A DNA stretch of 64,000 bases from Ooceraea biroi. Taxonomy: Eukaryota; Arthropoda; Insecta; Hymenoptera; Formicidae. This document shows positions 1 to 12,229 of this stretch, piece after piece. How positions within the stretch are numbered: position 1 is the stretch's first letter; each line of letters begins with the position of its first letter. The notes beneath the pieces are model-generated. The model did not search any database. It was not told the origin of the DNA and worked only from the letters and a program-made list of their open reading frames with translations. The position numbers were made by a program, and so were the translations under genes. The stretch lies in contig NC_039517.1 in NCBI RefSeq assembly GCF_003672135.1, forward strand, positions 372,001 through 436,000, in the 5' to 3' direction.

Positions 1-2166
1 ACGATCAACATTTGATTTGTTTTATAAGAATTTCGATTTGCGCAGCTGTTGCTCATCCTTGACGCCGGGTTCGCATAATAGCGGCACGAACTGGAAAAAA
101 CGACAGGACGTGCAAAAGAATTATTATTCATATATTGCCGCATGCATCGCCGTAATTATAACATCGCCCTAGAAATTGAAGATAGCGCTATTTATGGTCA
201 ATTTTTTTGCTTTACAACAGCGTACTCAGATCCGAATATGTCGCGACCTAATGACACGTCTCCGTACGTTCGCGTTCACAAGGAGAACTTACCCTTCTTT
301 GGTTCCTTTGATGTTACGCTCAAGAAACATGGCAAAAATATATCACCATATATGCTTCATCTATCAGTGACAGATCTCTCAGCGTGTGCAGCTAAATCTG
401 GAAAACAGTGAAAGTCCATCCGTCTTTGTTCTCATAGAATTATGGAGACTCATGTCATGGAAATCCATGCGTCGACGATTATATGGCGACACTGTGGCTT
501 GAGATTTCGTTCCTAGATAATTATACGCATTAAAATATTTATTCTTCAAGAATCTAAACAAAAGTTATTAAAATATAAAATTTTAAAATATTTAAAACGT
601 AGGAATATTTAAACAAAAAAATAAATAGTAAATATATAAAATGTAAAATTTAGAATATAAACAAAAAGTGCATCTGTTATATATATCTATATATATTTGA
701 TATTATATATACATAATCTATTTATATTTAGCAGATAAAATATAATTATAATATTTGAAACATAAAATTCTTTTTTAAGAATAAAATGGTGTGTTTGTTT
801 TATAGAAGACAAAGCTGATATGTACAAGACTTTGAGTAATTTATTGAAATTTTAATTAAAGCATGATCGCGTAACACAATCGCATTGTATAACTTACGTC
901 ATTTTCTCATAATCGATGACTTATTCGCGGAGAGCCGCTTACACTGCCAATCGATTGCTATTGGAACTTGTGCGGCTTCCAAATTCCTGTCCTTTCGCGA
1001 GCTAAATCAATTATTGCCTTAGTTTTATTATTGCGGCTTCGGCTATCGATGAAAGGTCAGGTCAGCTGATTCAAAGAGTTTGCTTTGAGCGCGCACGAAA
1101 TGCGATATAGAAATACGATACAGAGGTGCGTTCCACGCACTTTTACTTTTCTCCTGCACATGTTAGGTCTCGTATCGGATCTTATGTAATTTTCGCATTA
1201 AATTACACACTAATACCAATTGAAATAATAGCTGTTTTGTAAGCATTAGCGCGCGAGTGTGTGTAAAGAAACTTTGGTATAACATATCACAGTTTAGTAT
1301 ACATTAGTCAAGAAATTTTAAATGTAAATATGAGGATTGTGCGTTATAGAATTATATGTTTTACTTTCTATGACAATTTGTCTTTAATAAGTTTCTCGAC
1401 ATTTAAAAAAAGAAACAAAAGTTGTTTGCTTTACGCGATCGAAACAAAGAAATTAATGAATGCATTTGTTTGGAATTTTGACAATAATCCTCTGTAGAAT
1501 GAAATGTGTCAAAAATTATTATTATTATTTTTTATTAATTAATATAAAGAGTGTCAAAAATTATAGCAGTTTGATACTTCTGGCGTCATCTCTGTAGCAG
1601 ACTGAGAACTTTTCGAACTACCTTCGTGCACATCATTGAATTCCTCTATTGCTGTGCTGCGACTTTATGCGTCACCAAGAATACTCATGCAATGCGCATG
1701 TGCGATAAGAGTGTCTCTACCATATATGGTCATACGTACAGGTTTTATCGACCGTTCGAATGTACCGAGGATAAATGTATATATTATAATGTTTCTGGTC
1801 ACTGTTTATTATCAGAAATTTATCTGTGTAGCTTAAAAATAAAATAATAATTAAATAAAATAATAATAATAACTTATGATACTTTAAAAGAGGTAAAATT
1901 ACCCTCGGTAATAATTCAAAACGGTCGATAATACCAGCGCTCTTCAATTACCTCCGCCCCTTGGGCCTTGGAGTCCCTTTTACAGTTACGAAACTTTTCC
2001 AGGACTAGTCTTTAAGAATATCTCGTCGGAGCTATACGTAAAAACGTGGTCGCTATCAATACTGTAGCGTTCGAGTGATTTCGTGCACAAACATCACGTA
2101 TATAACGCAATAGAAATTTTGTACAAGTATCGTAATATTTATTTCGTTTTTCTCAATAGTTTAACA
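1..2166. other. AT-rich spacer upstream of FBXO21
   Basis: No supportable gene is visible. The stretch is mostly AT-rich with short runs of TA and A/T homopolymer, for example around 560-780 and 1500-1560. An 89-codon open frame at 142-411 has no recognisable domain, splice context or repeat structure and is not called. The last 250 bases before the FBXO21 start codon become more mixed in composition and probably hold its promoter and 5' UTR, but no clear TATA or initiator element could be assigned. Confidence 0.5.
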
Positions 2167-5100
2167 ATGTATCTTCCCAAAGATATAATAGAGATAATTA
2201 TCAATTTTAACGATATCAGTGTGCGAGATATCATAAATTTGTCCTCCACGTGTAAATATTATCATCAATTGATCGAAAACAACAATACAGTTTGGCGACA
2301 AAGGTTTAATCACAGGTATTTTCTATTTTTTGTAATTAGATTTTATCAAAAATTTATTATTGAAACAAATGAGAACTTAGAACCCAATTAGAGCTTAGAA
2401 TCAAATTTTTTCGCAAGGCGGCCACGTGTCAATGGTGGATTAGAACCTTCACCGCCATCACTTCGGTGGGCGCTAGGTGGAGGCTCTATACTAGAATATC
2501 CTAAGAGATTATTGCGACTGAGTGCTGAGGATAGACAAATAAATTGCACGTACTAGTAATTCTTCGGAATAACGGACTCCGCTCCAATATCCTTGACCTT
2601 GACTTATATTATACAAGTCATCCTCCTGAGTGAAACCTTCAGAAGGTTTCAGCCCACGGTCATTGTTCGTTGAAAAGTTATTAACAAAAGAAATTTTGAA
2701 AACGCACTAGTTAGTGTTAACGCCAAGAGACATAATTTACTAAGAAATCGAGGTCCACCTCAGAAGGGGAGGATTCCTGGAGTTTGATTATATTTCTTTC
2801 GACGGGGGTGCAGAGAGAGAGGTGGAAGTTTCCTTAGGAGGATTTTCTGTTGTGGCATAATATTATAAATATAACAATCATAACGAAGACAATATCGAAA
2901 TATTTTGTTATTGTACTTGTTTCTTTTTATATTCTTTCAGAAAGTATCTTAATTTATGCATAAAAAATATGTATAGTTTCAAATTCTTCAAAATCTGTTA
3001 CTATACCAAAGGGTTTATTTACACAATTATATAGTCAATAATTTCCAAAATTAAATATACTCTTTTCTTATATTTTAATTGCAGATGGCCAGTTTTGAGA
3101 GAAGTTTGCGAAAAAGAAATGGACGGGGAATATCTAGATTTTAAAGAATTGGTAAAAGCACGAATAAAATATAAGAAAGAAGTGCAGCATTTTTTGAAAC
3201 AAATGAGCAAAAAATACTACATCGATTATCATCACGGCTTGCAAGAACTTGTATCGTCCAACCGATTCAGCGGTTTTCATTCTTGGTTCCATTGCATAAA
3301 TATAACCGTCGATGAAGAAGAGCTTAATTTATTACTTCATTCAAATGAGACAACACATCATTTGAACTATTATTTACTCGTGGATGAAGTAACAAATGTT
3401 TTACCTGAATACTCACAGAAGTAAAAAAGAATATTTAATAAAAATTTCTACTTATTAGAAAACTTATGTGGTAATACTGTAATGTATATGTTAAAAAGAT
3501 AAAACATTTATCGAACAATTAATATACAAAGTGTTTATTTTTAGTGGACGTAATAATAACCTGACAAATATTTATTACGCTAAAGAGCTTCTGTCATATC
3601 TGAAGCATCGTCATTTAAAACACGTGTGGCAAGAATTTATAAATCGCCCTGCTGAACAGCAGCTACTAGAAGAGGTGGCAACTTTAGCTGCACAATGGTT
3701 TCAGCCGGACAAAAATATCTCTTATTTGCATATAGAAAGCCACCTGGATAAAATCGCACAACAGGTAATGGAGCATCTTAAAAGTGTGAATCCCAATCAT
3801 CCGATATTCTTGGCATTGCGTGAACAATTCTTGTTTTGGAAATGCCATAATATCGATGAAAATCACTGGGACAACAGCGATGGAAGACAAATTCTAGATA
3901 GTCTTTGCAAGATATTATTTTTTGAACTAAACTTCCGTGCAGTTGGATATGGTGAGATAGGAAGACGACGCACAGCACATGCATTCATACATTCCGTAAG
4001 TTATAGCTTAAAATAGCTTAGGATCAGCTTATGTTATATGTATAGCTTCATAGTTATTATATCTTATAATGTAAATATGTTTGTTTCTTAAACTATGACA
4101 GGTCTTAGAGATGAAAGTTGGTAAAGCACTACCGCTGGCAATCATATTCCAGAGTGTTGCAAGAAGACTTGGCATACGCTGTGATCTACTATCTTTTCCT
4201 GTAATTTTAGCTAATAGCTGGGGCTACAGTTATTGGTTATTAAGATGGAAACCAAAATGGTTAAACTAATTTTAATTAAGATAAATCATGCATTTTTTAA
4301 ATTTCCGGTTTTTTCAAACTTATATATGCTTTTTCATTATTTTATTGCAGGAATCTAAATCCTAATGACGAAGAATGCTTTTATATCAATGTCTTACATC
4401 GTGGAATCATTCTAGATAATAACTGGTCCAGAATTTGTGAGGTTGCAAAATGTACCATACGTTCTGATAGCTATTGCAGAGTAAATACCTTCGAGGTAAT
4501 TATTCGTATATAATATATTAAATCTACTAAATGAAACAAGAATTCATAAAATTAACGATTCAAATAAAATAATTGGTCACAAACATGCAAGTTCATATAT
4601 TAAATCACTGACACATTAATAAAAAGTGCTTCGTTTCTAATTCCAAAATAATGTTTTGTTTTATATAATCTTAGTTTTATTTATGAATGTAATGTGTGTT
4701 TCAGCTCCTACTAGAAATAAGTTACTATTATGCTGTATCAGTAGATTGTTTTTTGGAGGCAACGATTGTTAGAAGTTTTAAAGGCGTCGCATACGTGACT
4801 GATAAAATTTGTTGGTTTTCGAGGCTTCTAGATCTGATAAAACGAGAGAAGGGATACCTGACGACCTTCGAGTTTTATATAAGAGACAAGGACACTATAT
4901 TGAAATTTATACAACGAGTGCAAAAGGTACTTCAATAAGTTTATAAGTAAAGAAAAGAAATGAAATTTTTGTAGCTTTTCGTCTTCTTTCTTTTGCGTAA
5001 GATTGATTAATATTTATTGATTAATATATTTTTATATGAGAATATCTCCAAGAAATGCAAATAGTAATGGTGTACATAAACACTTTATCTAATTTTATAC

Positions 5101-5844
5101 ATAAACCTGTTTATTAGAAATATTCATACATTTTCAAGTAAGCGTTTTACGATATATTTGCAAAATAAAATATCTACTAATAAAAATGTAAATAAATTTT
5201 GTGTTTCCATATATGTACAGGTTCAATCTAATGCACTCAATGAAAAGGGATGGACCAAGTTAGCACGAGATACAGTAACTGGGATGGTATCTGTGGTAAG
5301 TTCATGACTGCGCGCAAGCGTGTGTCTATTGTGTGTGTGATATGCATCATTAATTATGTTCCACTTTCTAGGTATGTAAAAAAGACAAATGCAGACTCAA
5401 ACGAAAGAAGAGAAAGGCTGGAATGAAATTCGCAGTTGGAATGATCGTGAGAATTCTCTCTTCGAATAAAATAGGCGTGATAATCAGATGGGAGAAGTTA
5501 GAATTGAGCTTGAGAACCAAGAAATCATCTTTATACTACACAGTCCTTTGCGACTGCAAGAAGACACATTGTGTCCCCGAAGGTATAAACGAAATATTAA
5601 ATAAATTGTATTATTCTGAATTAGATATATATACTGTATATAATAACATGCGCATATGTTTTTTATTGCAGAGAATTTAAGAAGAGTAGTTAAGAGTATA
5701 CGGATACCTATAAACACCGACATAACCGGCATATATTTTTCTACATTCAAAGGTACTTATTATATGCCAAATAAGATACTGGCAAGTGAATATCCAGATG
5801 ACGTATTATATTTAACTTATAAAAAACAACTAACATTTAAGTAA
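2167..5844 (+). CDS. FBXO21: F-box only protein 21 (F-box, transglutaminase-like, YccV/HspQ-like domains)
   Basis: Substrate-recognition subunit of an SCF-type (SKP1-CUL1-F-box) ubiquitin ligase. Coding exons read as 2167-2315, 3085-3420, 3545-3995, 4102-4259, 4351-4495, 4705-4926, 5221-5295, 5372-5582 and 5672-5844. All junctions are GT-AG and keep frame, giving 639 residues; vertebrate FBXO21 is about 630. Residues 3-50 form the F-box (LPKDIIEIIINF, then a WRQRF end). Residues about 270-370 fit the SirB1-like transglutaminase-core domain seen in this family (GYGEIGRRRTAHAFIHS; GIRCDLLSFPVILANSWGYS). Residues about 528-635 form the YccV/HspQ-like beta domain (KFAVGMIVRI at its start, GIYFSTFKGTYYMPN near its end). 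The start is the first ATG in frame and places the F-box at the extreme N terminus, as usual. The sequence is clearly diverged from vertebrates, but domain order is intact. Family role known; substrates unknown here. Confidence 0.94.
2631..2651. repeat. Perfect hairpin in FBXO21 intron 1
   Basis: Nine-base arms (TGAAACCTT / AAGGTTTCA) separated by CAG. It sits in a 2400-2830 island that is noticeably richer in G and C than the AT-rich remainder of the first intron (2316-3084). The island has no open frame or recognised element and may be the remnant of a repeat. Confidence 0.5.
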
Positions 5845-8150
5845 CAAATTGTAGCGACAGCTTTTCTTATTATTATTATGTGTTTAAGATTTATAAATAT
5901 ATCAAAAACATATTTAAACATATCACTGTCTTTCTATCAAATATTGCTAAGTATTAAGCTATGTTTTATAAAATAATAATGTTAAAAATAATTGAGCAAT
6001 TGAGTATTTTGACCGCTGGTTTCTGATTGCCGGTATTTTTCATATTTAAAATTGCTTCTGAAATGTCGATTCTTGAATCAATTTTGAATTTTTTGAATTT
6101 TTTTATGAAAGCTAAGCTGGTTTAGATATCGGCCTAATGAGGTCAGCAAACGGCTCAATCGACCATTCTACAATTTATTATAAAATAGGAGCAACACGTA
6201 ATTCGAAGATGTTTTAAAACGCAGAAAGTTACAATTGTAGAATAACGATGTTAAGGTGAGTTTACGCGCAATGAAGGCGCGTAATTCAGGTCAAACTCGT
6301 GCCGACAATTTGAATTTCAGGCGATGAGATAGCGGAGAATCGTGATTAATTCGGTATTACATCGATGCGGTTGGTCTTGCGGTTTGGTCAGTATCGCAAC
6401 GATGCCGGACGTTTATCGATGTACACAGCTGGCATTTTGACGGCGCACGACTGAAATCGAATGACTAGTTTAACGCCTCGAGCGTTAATGCGCTTAATGT
6501 ATGTAATCAATTGATTGGTCGTCTTCCTTAATCTTAAATTTTATTTTAAGCAAATAACGAATATTTCTAGAAGATTTCTAATTGAATATTTCTATAAGAA
6601 TTCTAATATATCTATATATGTATATATATACTATCTATTATTGTTTTTGTATGTACAAAAAAATCAAATTTGTATTCGTTGAAATTTTCCATTAGAAAAT
6701 CCCGCAGGAGTTAACCGCTGTCATCGACCGATCACGATGCAGCATCACCTTCGACCTTGTCGATCATGGACAGACGATCACGACGTATAAACGGGCGGGG
6801 AAGGACACGGGGTGCTAATAACGTTAGCAAATGTTGCGCCGCTATTTCCGATGTCCCTGCATGCAATCTCATATCTGCAACGGCTCAATATATCGAAACG
6901 TATATGTCGGACATTGCTAACTGGACGCAATCGTTCTGAAAGCGAGACGATCATATGATAGCGATATCTCGGAGCAGATAACGCGTGTAACATCGGGGTT
7001 TCTTTGCAAATTATCGCATCAATAATCTCACGATGATTCGTCAAACGATTCATAATTCATAATTTATCCAATCAACACAAAGAACTTCCTGCTATATTAA
7101 TATTACTAATATTAATATTAATATAACTAATACTAATATTACTAAAAAATTATGCTATACCATTTATTTCAAACGTTTTTACTTTTACTCGCAAAATATC
7201 GCTTAAATTGCTTATATCGTGTATTTTATTCACGGAATCATTATCAAAGGGAAATACAGAGAGCGCGAGCGAGAGAGCGAGAGAAAGAGGGGGAGGGAAT
7301 GGATGAGCGTAATTATACGAGAGTCCGTAATCCCTTTTAAACATACATTCGTCAGCCGACAATCGCTAGAAACAGAGAAGATTTAATCGGACCGGATGTA
7401 GCATAGATATTGCCAACACAATAGCAATGATCACGACTAAATTAGACCGGTCTATTCGTTGACTCGCGACGAACTTGTCACAATACGGAGCTGGATACGG
7501 CTCTGCTCGATTCGTATTTCTAACGAACCGAAGCATGACGTCAGAATCTACGTACGATCAAACAGACAGAAGAGTTCAACGCAGGAGTGAGATGAACCAA
7601 TATTCGGGAACTGTATTTTTTGAATATAAATTCCCGTACTAGCAATTCCTGAGTTTGAATATTTCAAGATTGATAAAACGCTTGATATAACATGCTTGAT
7701 AAGAGCTATTATATTTATAGCATATCATTAATCTTAAAGTTCACAAGTTTGCTATCAGACTTTAGACATTAGACATGATAAAGGAATCCGACCAGCTGCT
7801 TTAGACCGTTTAAAGTTTCCGGGAAGTTTATGAATTTTATTAAAATGAAGTAGAAAATTCTTAAAACGCTATTAAAAAGTTAAAGTCGCCTTAAAGTTGA
7901 AGGATTCATTAGTGCGCGTCGCGATGTCACTGATGAAATGATACTAAGAAACTTCTGAACCGACAATACACAAATCAATTTACATATTGTCTGTCTTTAA
8001 ATCCTATTTTCCCTTAAACGGAGATTCTCTATGATTCCGCAGGACGTAGAAGTCTATTGCGCGATTGCATCGACACGTTATTGATTCATAAATTGTATTT
8101 CTTCAAGATACACCAATTGAACACCTTCAGAGGGCTAAATGTGAGACGAA
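5845..8150. other. Intergenic spacer between FBXO21 and SCYL2
   Basis: FBXO21 3' UTR is followed by AT-rich spacer. No canonical AATAAA is obvious in the first few hundred bases; variants such as TATAAA occur near 5891. The stretch holds a TA-rich short tandem repeat (7093-7145) and a GA-rich tract (about 7257-7300). No gene is supported: open frames here are short, lack start or splice context and carry no recognisable motif. Confidence 0.5.
7093..7145. repeat. AT-rich tandem repeat, (actaatatt)-like units
   Basis: Imperfect units of about six to nine bases (attaat, actaatatt, ataactaat) repeat over some fifty bases. Simple-sequence DNA with no visible coding role. Confidence 0.7.
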
Positions 8151-8719
8151 CTTAGTTTGTCACGATGTTCGACTACCACGCATTGCTCGGTCGCCGTGCC
8201 GGTCATTCGGTTAATCGGTCAATCAGCCAACCACGGCCAACCAGTGAGAGTGCTTAGCAATCACTCCCTCTTGTTGCTTCGCGACAGCGCGGCTGGTAGA
8301 GAAGAGGCAGTCGGGCGTATTGATGCAAGCGTGTTTTTCGGCCGCAGCGAGCAGCTTTTCCAAGAGGAAAAACCCCTCGGTCGTATCCCACATCATGGGG
8401 GATGCCCCATTCTTGTTTTTCATCCATACGCTCTCTTCCATCCACCCGCCTCCCTCTCGCTACACACACATCTCCCCACTTCTCCTGCGCACCTATATAC
8501 ATACACAGCAGCTTACCTACCTATCTCTCTACCAATCTACCTACCAACCCACCTGCAGCCCAGACCTATAATTTCCAGGCAGCATAAAGGCCTACACCCT
8601 GAGCCCGGAGCCGGGCGAGGACCTGCCGGAGCCGGCGAAGAGCCAGGAGAGGCGTTTAGGGGTGTACGCAAGCGCAGAACCTCTTCCACCATCGCCGCTT
8701 TCACCACCACCACCACTAC

Positions 8720-8720
<1 letters not shown>

Positions 8721-8755
<35 letters not shown>

Positions 8756-8790
8756 TGTCGTCGTCGACGTCGACGTCGACGTCGCCGTCA
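8721..8790. repeat. (CCG)n followed by (CGACGT)-type microsatellite
   Basis: An uninterrupted CCG run covers about 8722-8754. It is followed by a run built from GTC and GTCGAC units to about 8790. It lies in the putative 5' exon region of SCYL2. Confidence 0.85.
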
Positions 8791-9136
8791 ACGGCGATAC
8801 ACTGGAGGCGGGCGAGCGGCGGCAGAAGCGGAGGGCGGGGGAAGGGGCCTGTTTACAGGATAACGGGATCCTCTTCTCGTCCGGTAGCGCCAGTCCGTCG
8901 TCGCGATACATTATCGGTGCACCTATCGGCGGCGGCCGATCCGGATCACGCACACACAGCCGGGCGCGTGCCACCCGCGCGAGAGCTCGCTCTGCCTGTG
9001 CATCGCGCGCGCACCACGCGCCTCCTCCATCATCCGTTGCTGCTGCTTGCTCGCTCGTTCACTCGCTCGTTCGTCCATCACTCGCTTGCCCATTCGTTTG
9101 TTCGCGCGATCAACGACTTATTAGCTCCTCTTCAAC

Positions 9137-9138
<2 letters not shown>

Positions 9139-9183
<45 letters not shown>
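9139..9183. repeat. (CCG)n microsatellite
   Basis: About fourteen CCG/CCA triplets in a row, about 105 bases before the CAG|GTGAGT donor at 9286. A CCG run this long in a predicted 5' UTR is likely length-polymorphic. Confidence 0.85.
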
Positions 9184-9184
<1 letters not shown>

Positions 9185-9286
9185 GGTGTCTCCTCTTTCC
9201 GTTTCCTCTTTCTCTTGTCAGCGCAGAGAGAGAGCCTATGTGCGGTGGTGTGCCGTCGCGCGTTTCCCGATATCGTTCGGCAACAG

Positions 9287-12033
9287 GTGAGTCGCACACT
9301 CTCGCGCTGCATCCGCACGTTCGCGCGGTGCATCGCCGCTCGTTCCTCCTTTTATCCGTCCGCGTATGTACGTACAGCAAATGCGCGCTTTTACGCGGTG
9401 GTTTTGTGTGTATGCGTGTGTGCCGTTTATCGCACCCCTTCAGGATTCCTCGCGATCTTCGCATCGCGCTCGGGTCTCAGCGCGACGACCATGATGACGA
9501 TGACGACGATGCTATAATGTTCAGTTTTGGAAGTTGTTCCCTCTCGAGGTCCTCCTCCGCACCCTGGCGAGGTTCTCGCATTCACGCGCGTCGAGAGCAG
9601 CGTGAGGGAATCAATCATTCGATGCGAGCACGAGGAAAATTACGGGTCGAAGAATTTGCAAAAACGAAATTCGGGTTGTCGGGAGGAGATCCGAGGGGAT
9701 AACGATGCCTCGGCGTTGCGGCGTGTGTGGGACGTCGAGCTGAAGAATCCGGAATGCGATTATTAAGGGGTGCGCTCGTATACTAACGCTAACGGTTCAC
9801 GCGCTCGCGTATATTGATTTACCGGAGCGGATAACGCCCGTTAACGCCAATCCGACAAGAATTTACGATTCTGCCAATTCGTCGCGCTGATGCATTTCAG
9901 ATCTCACTGCGCGATATTAATATGATGCAAAAACGTATACGAAAGGGAGAGAGGGAGGGAGAGAGAGAGAGAAAGGACGAGAGGAGTATTTCCTCGCAAC
10001 GGGAGGAAGAAGGACGGAAGAAAGGAAGGAAGGAAGGAAGTGAACGCGGTTCTCGAGGCGAAGAACGTCTCTATCAGGAATCATATTTCCTGCATGGAAA
10101 GTCCTTCGAGAAGCGGGGAGGAGCTTAAATGAGGAACTATCTCTTCCTTCGTTCGTTCCTCTTGCCATCGCTCAGACTCTCTCTCTCTCTCTTACTTGCT
10201 CTCATCGTCTTTTCTTTCTCTTCTTAATGGGTTTTTTTGATAATTAATAAGATAAAAGTATGATCGTGTTGCGGAGGATGATTGCGGACGTGGATTTCGG
10301 GAAATTCGATTTTCGACTATATACACACGCACGCACGCGCGCGCGTGTACATTTCCACATCGCTGAGAACGATTCCTGACGCGTTACGCGTGTGACGTTG
10401 CAATAGCGGCGACGAGAAATGATTCTAGGTGCCACCCCGTGCGAGGGGTGCGAGCACGCTGAACATTTTTCAAATACCAAAGGAGGGAGAGAGAATTCTG
10501 CATGACTTTTCACAAAAATTCCTTTTCACAGGAATTTATCCTTTTTAAATAATTGAAATGCGCAGATAAATATATATTTTAAGCATAAAAAAAATACAAG
10601 AAAAACTCTCTCTCGATTATTTTTCTCACTCTTTCATAGGTATACACGTTTCGTTTCTCTCGTTCTCTTTCTCTCTTTTTTTTATTCCTGCTTTTTAGAG
10701 ATTCGCTCGCACGCACTTGAAAATTTCGGTTTTTGCAATAAATGCAAATAAATTACTTAGGAGCGCGATTTGATCCTTTTTCCCTATCCGTAACGTGTCG
10801 CCCAAATTTCTAAAAAAGTCATCGTGTGGATATCTTGTCTAGTACAAAAGCATAATTTACAAGTAGTTCTCACATCGCGAAGGTTTAATTCGCGGTTCAC
10901 GCAATCGCAAATAATAGATTTCTGCATTTTTCCGCAAAACCGAGGGCATGTTTCAATATTATGCTTCCAAATTCAATATTTGTCGAGTTACTTTACCATA
11001 TTCCGGGGTAAAAAAATTGGGTTTGCAAATTAAACCGAAAGTTGAAGTTGCGAAACAGGTAACGATGCCTCGCCAACGCTCAATTGCGACGAAACTTTTG
11101 ATATCGATAATTAAAAAGTTGCTGACATAGGCCCGAGATGAATCCAATTTCAAATTCATCAAAGAGAAGGCGATTACACACATTCGCGCAAAAGTATACT
11201 TGTATACTTGTATATACTAGTGTAAGAAAGAACGTATTAGCGAAGAGAAAAAAAAAATTTAATTAACCGCGACGCAGCAAGCCTGTTCCGGCTTAAATCC
11301 TGGCAAAGAGAAAATTGTCAATCACGCATTTCCTCAAGAAATTAAACGAAACGAAATGAACTGAGATTTATTTTGACAAAATGAGGAACGCGAACGAAAG
11401 TTCTTTTAATTATGCTACACTTGACAACAATTAAACGGATCCGAGTGTACTAGAGAGAAATTACAATAATTTTATTAAATCGGATATCGGGCATTTGGAA
11501 TCGGAGATTCAAAATTTTTTGCATTTTCGGTATGCTCTGCATTTGCACAATAATATCGTGCGACGATAGACAGTGCATTCATCGATTCTCGCAAGTTCCT
11601 AATTAAACCTTCTCGCTCGATTTTCGCGATTATTCAAATCGAGAAAAACAGGGAGAAACGGAAGACGAACGAATGGACGCGGACGCGGAATGCAATTTAA
11701 CGATTTCAATTCTCGAAGATCAGGAACAACACAATCCTACGACGAGGTCGAGTTTCCAATTCGGCGCTCGTTTTCCGCACCGTCGCGTCGCCGATGCACA
11801 GAAAAGATCTCCACGCGACGCCTGACAACGACAGTAACGTTCCAAAAAAAGAAAAAACGAAAAAACAAAAACTATCAATGTTATTTCGACGATTTGAACG
11901 AATTTAATTTTCCTTCATTCGATTGTCCTTTATTCGATTCACCCTCGCTTATTCAACCCTGGTAAACTGATAGATACAGGCGAAACGGATTGTCACGCAC
12001 GTATTGTCGCGAATAAAATTCATATCGAAAGAC

Positions 12034-12072
<39 letters not shown>

Positions 12073-12229
12073 GCGATGCCGATTCTACCCTCACGGCGAC
12101 AGGATTGAAAATAACAAAGTGATCTCGATTTGGCAGCTAACAGACGGGCGAAGCCGGCGTTGATCTGTTGAGGAGAAGGAGCCCACATATATTGGGCCGG
12201 CTGGCCATTCGTTACCCTCGCATTTCATC
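9287..12229 (+). other. Probable 5' intron of SCYL2
   Basis: Lies between the donor at 9286/9287 and the first coding exon. It contains a purine-rich tract around 9945-10055 (GA and GGAA units), a CT tract near 10180, AT-rich stretches and a (GA)n microsatellite at 12037-12070. A 91-codon open frame at 11690-11965 has no recognisable domain and is not called. Candidate acceptors are at about 12136 and 12146. Confidence 0.5.
12037..12070. repeat. (GA)n microsatellite
   Basis: Seventeen GA dinucleotides in a row, about 160 bases upstream of the SCYL2 start codon and upstream of the candidate acceptor sites. Its reverse complement (CT)n is the commonest simple repeat in this window. Confidence 0.9.

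Larger units (their letters stand above)
8157..9286 (+). promoter_or_regulatory. GC-rich promoter / probable untranslated first exon of SCYL2
   Basis: A sharp rise in G+C and CpG begins near 8.55 kb and ends with a perfect splice donor, CAACAG|GTGAGT, with the last exonic base at 9286. It contains two long (CCG)n runs, a CGACGT-type repeat and many pyrimidine tracts. Several frames are open for hundreds of bases on both strands, but only because the sequence is low complexity; the translations are Pro-, Ala- or Ser/Thr-rich and match no family. I infer a promoter plus untranslated exon spliced to an acceptor near 12136-12146 (TTTGGCAG or CTAACAG), just before the SCYL2 start codon. It could instead belong to an unseen short transcript. 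Confidence 0.55.

Noticed and set aside
142..411. 89-codon open frame near the left edge
   Set aside because: No domain, no splice sites and no similarity I recognise; length is within chance expectation.
8157..9702. Long open frames (up to 377 codons) on both strands in the GC-rich 8.2-9.7 kb region
   Set aside because: Openness is explained by low stop-codon density in CCG/CGT repeats. Translations are Pro/Ala/Ser homopolymers and poly-basic runs with no family match.
11690..11965. 91-codon open frame upstream of SCYL2
   Set aside because: Lys-rich low-complexity translation within the probable 5' intron; no conserved motif.
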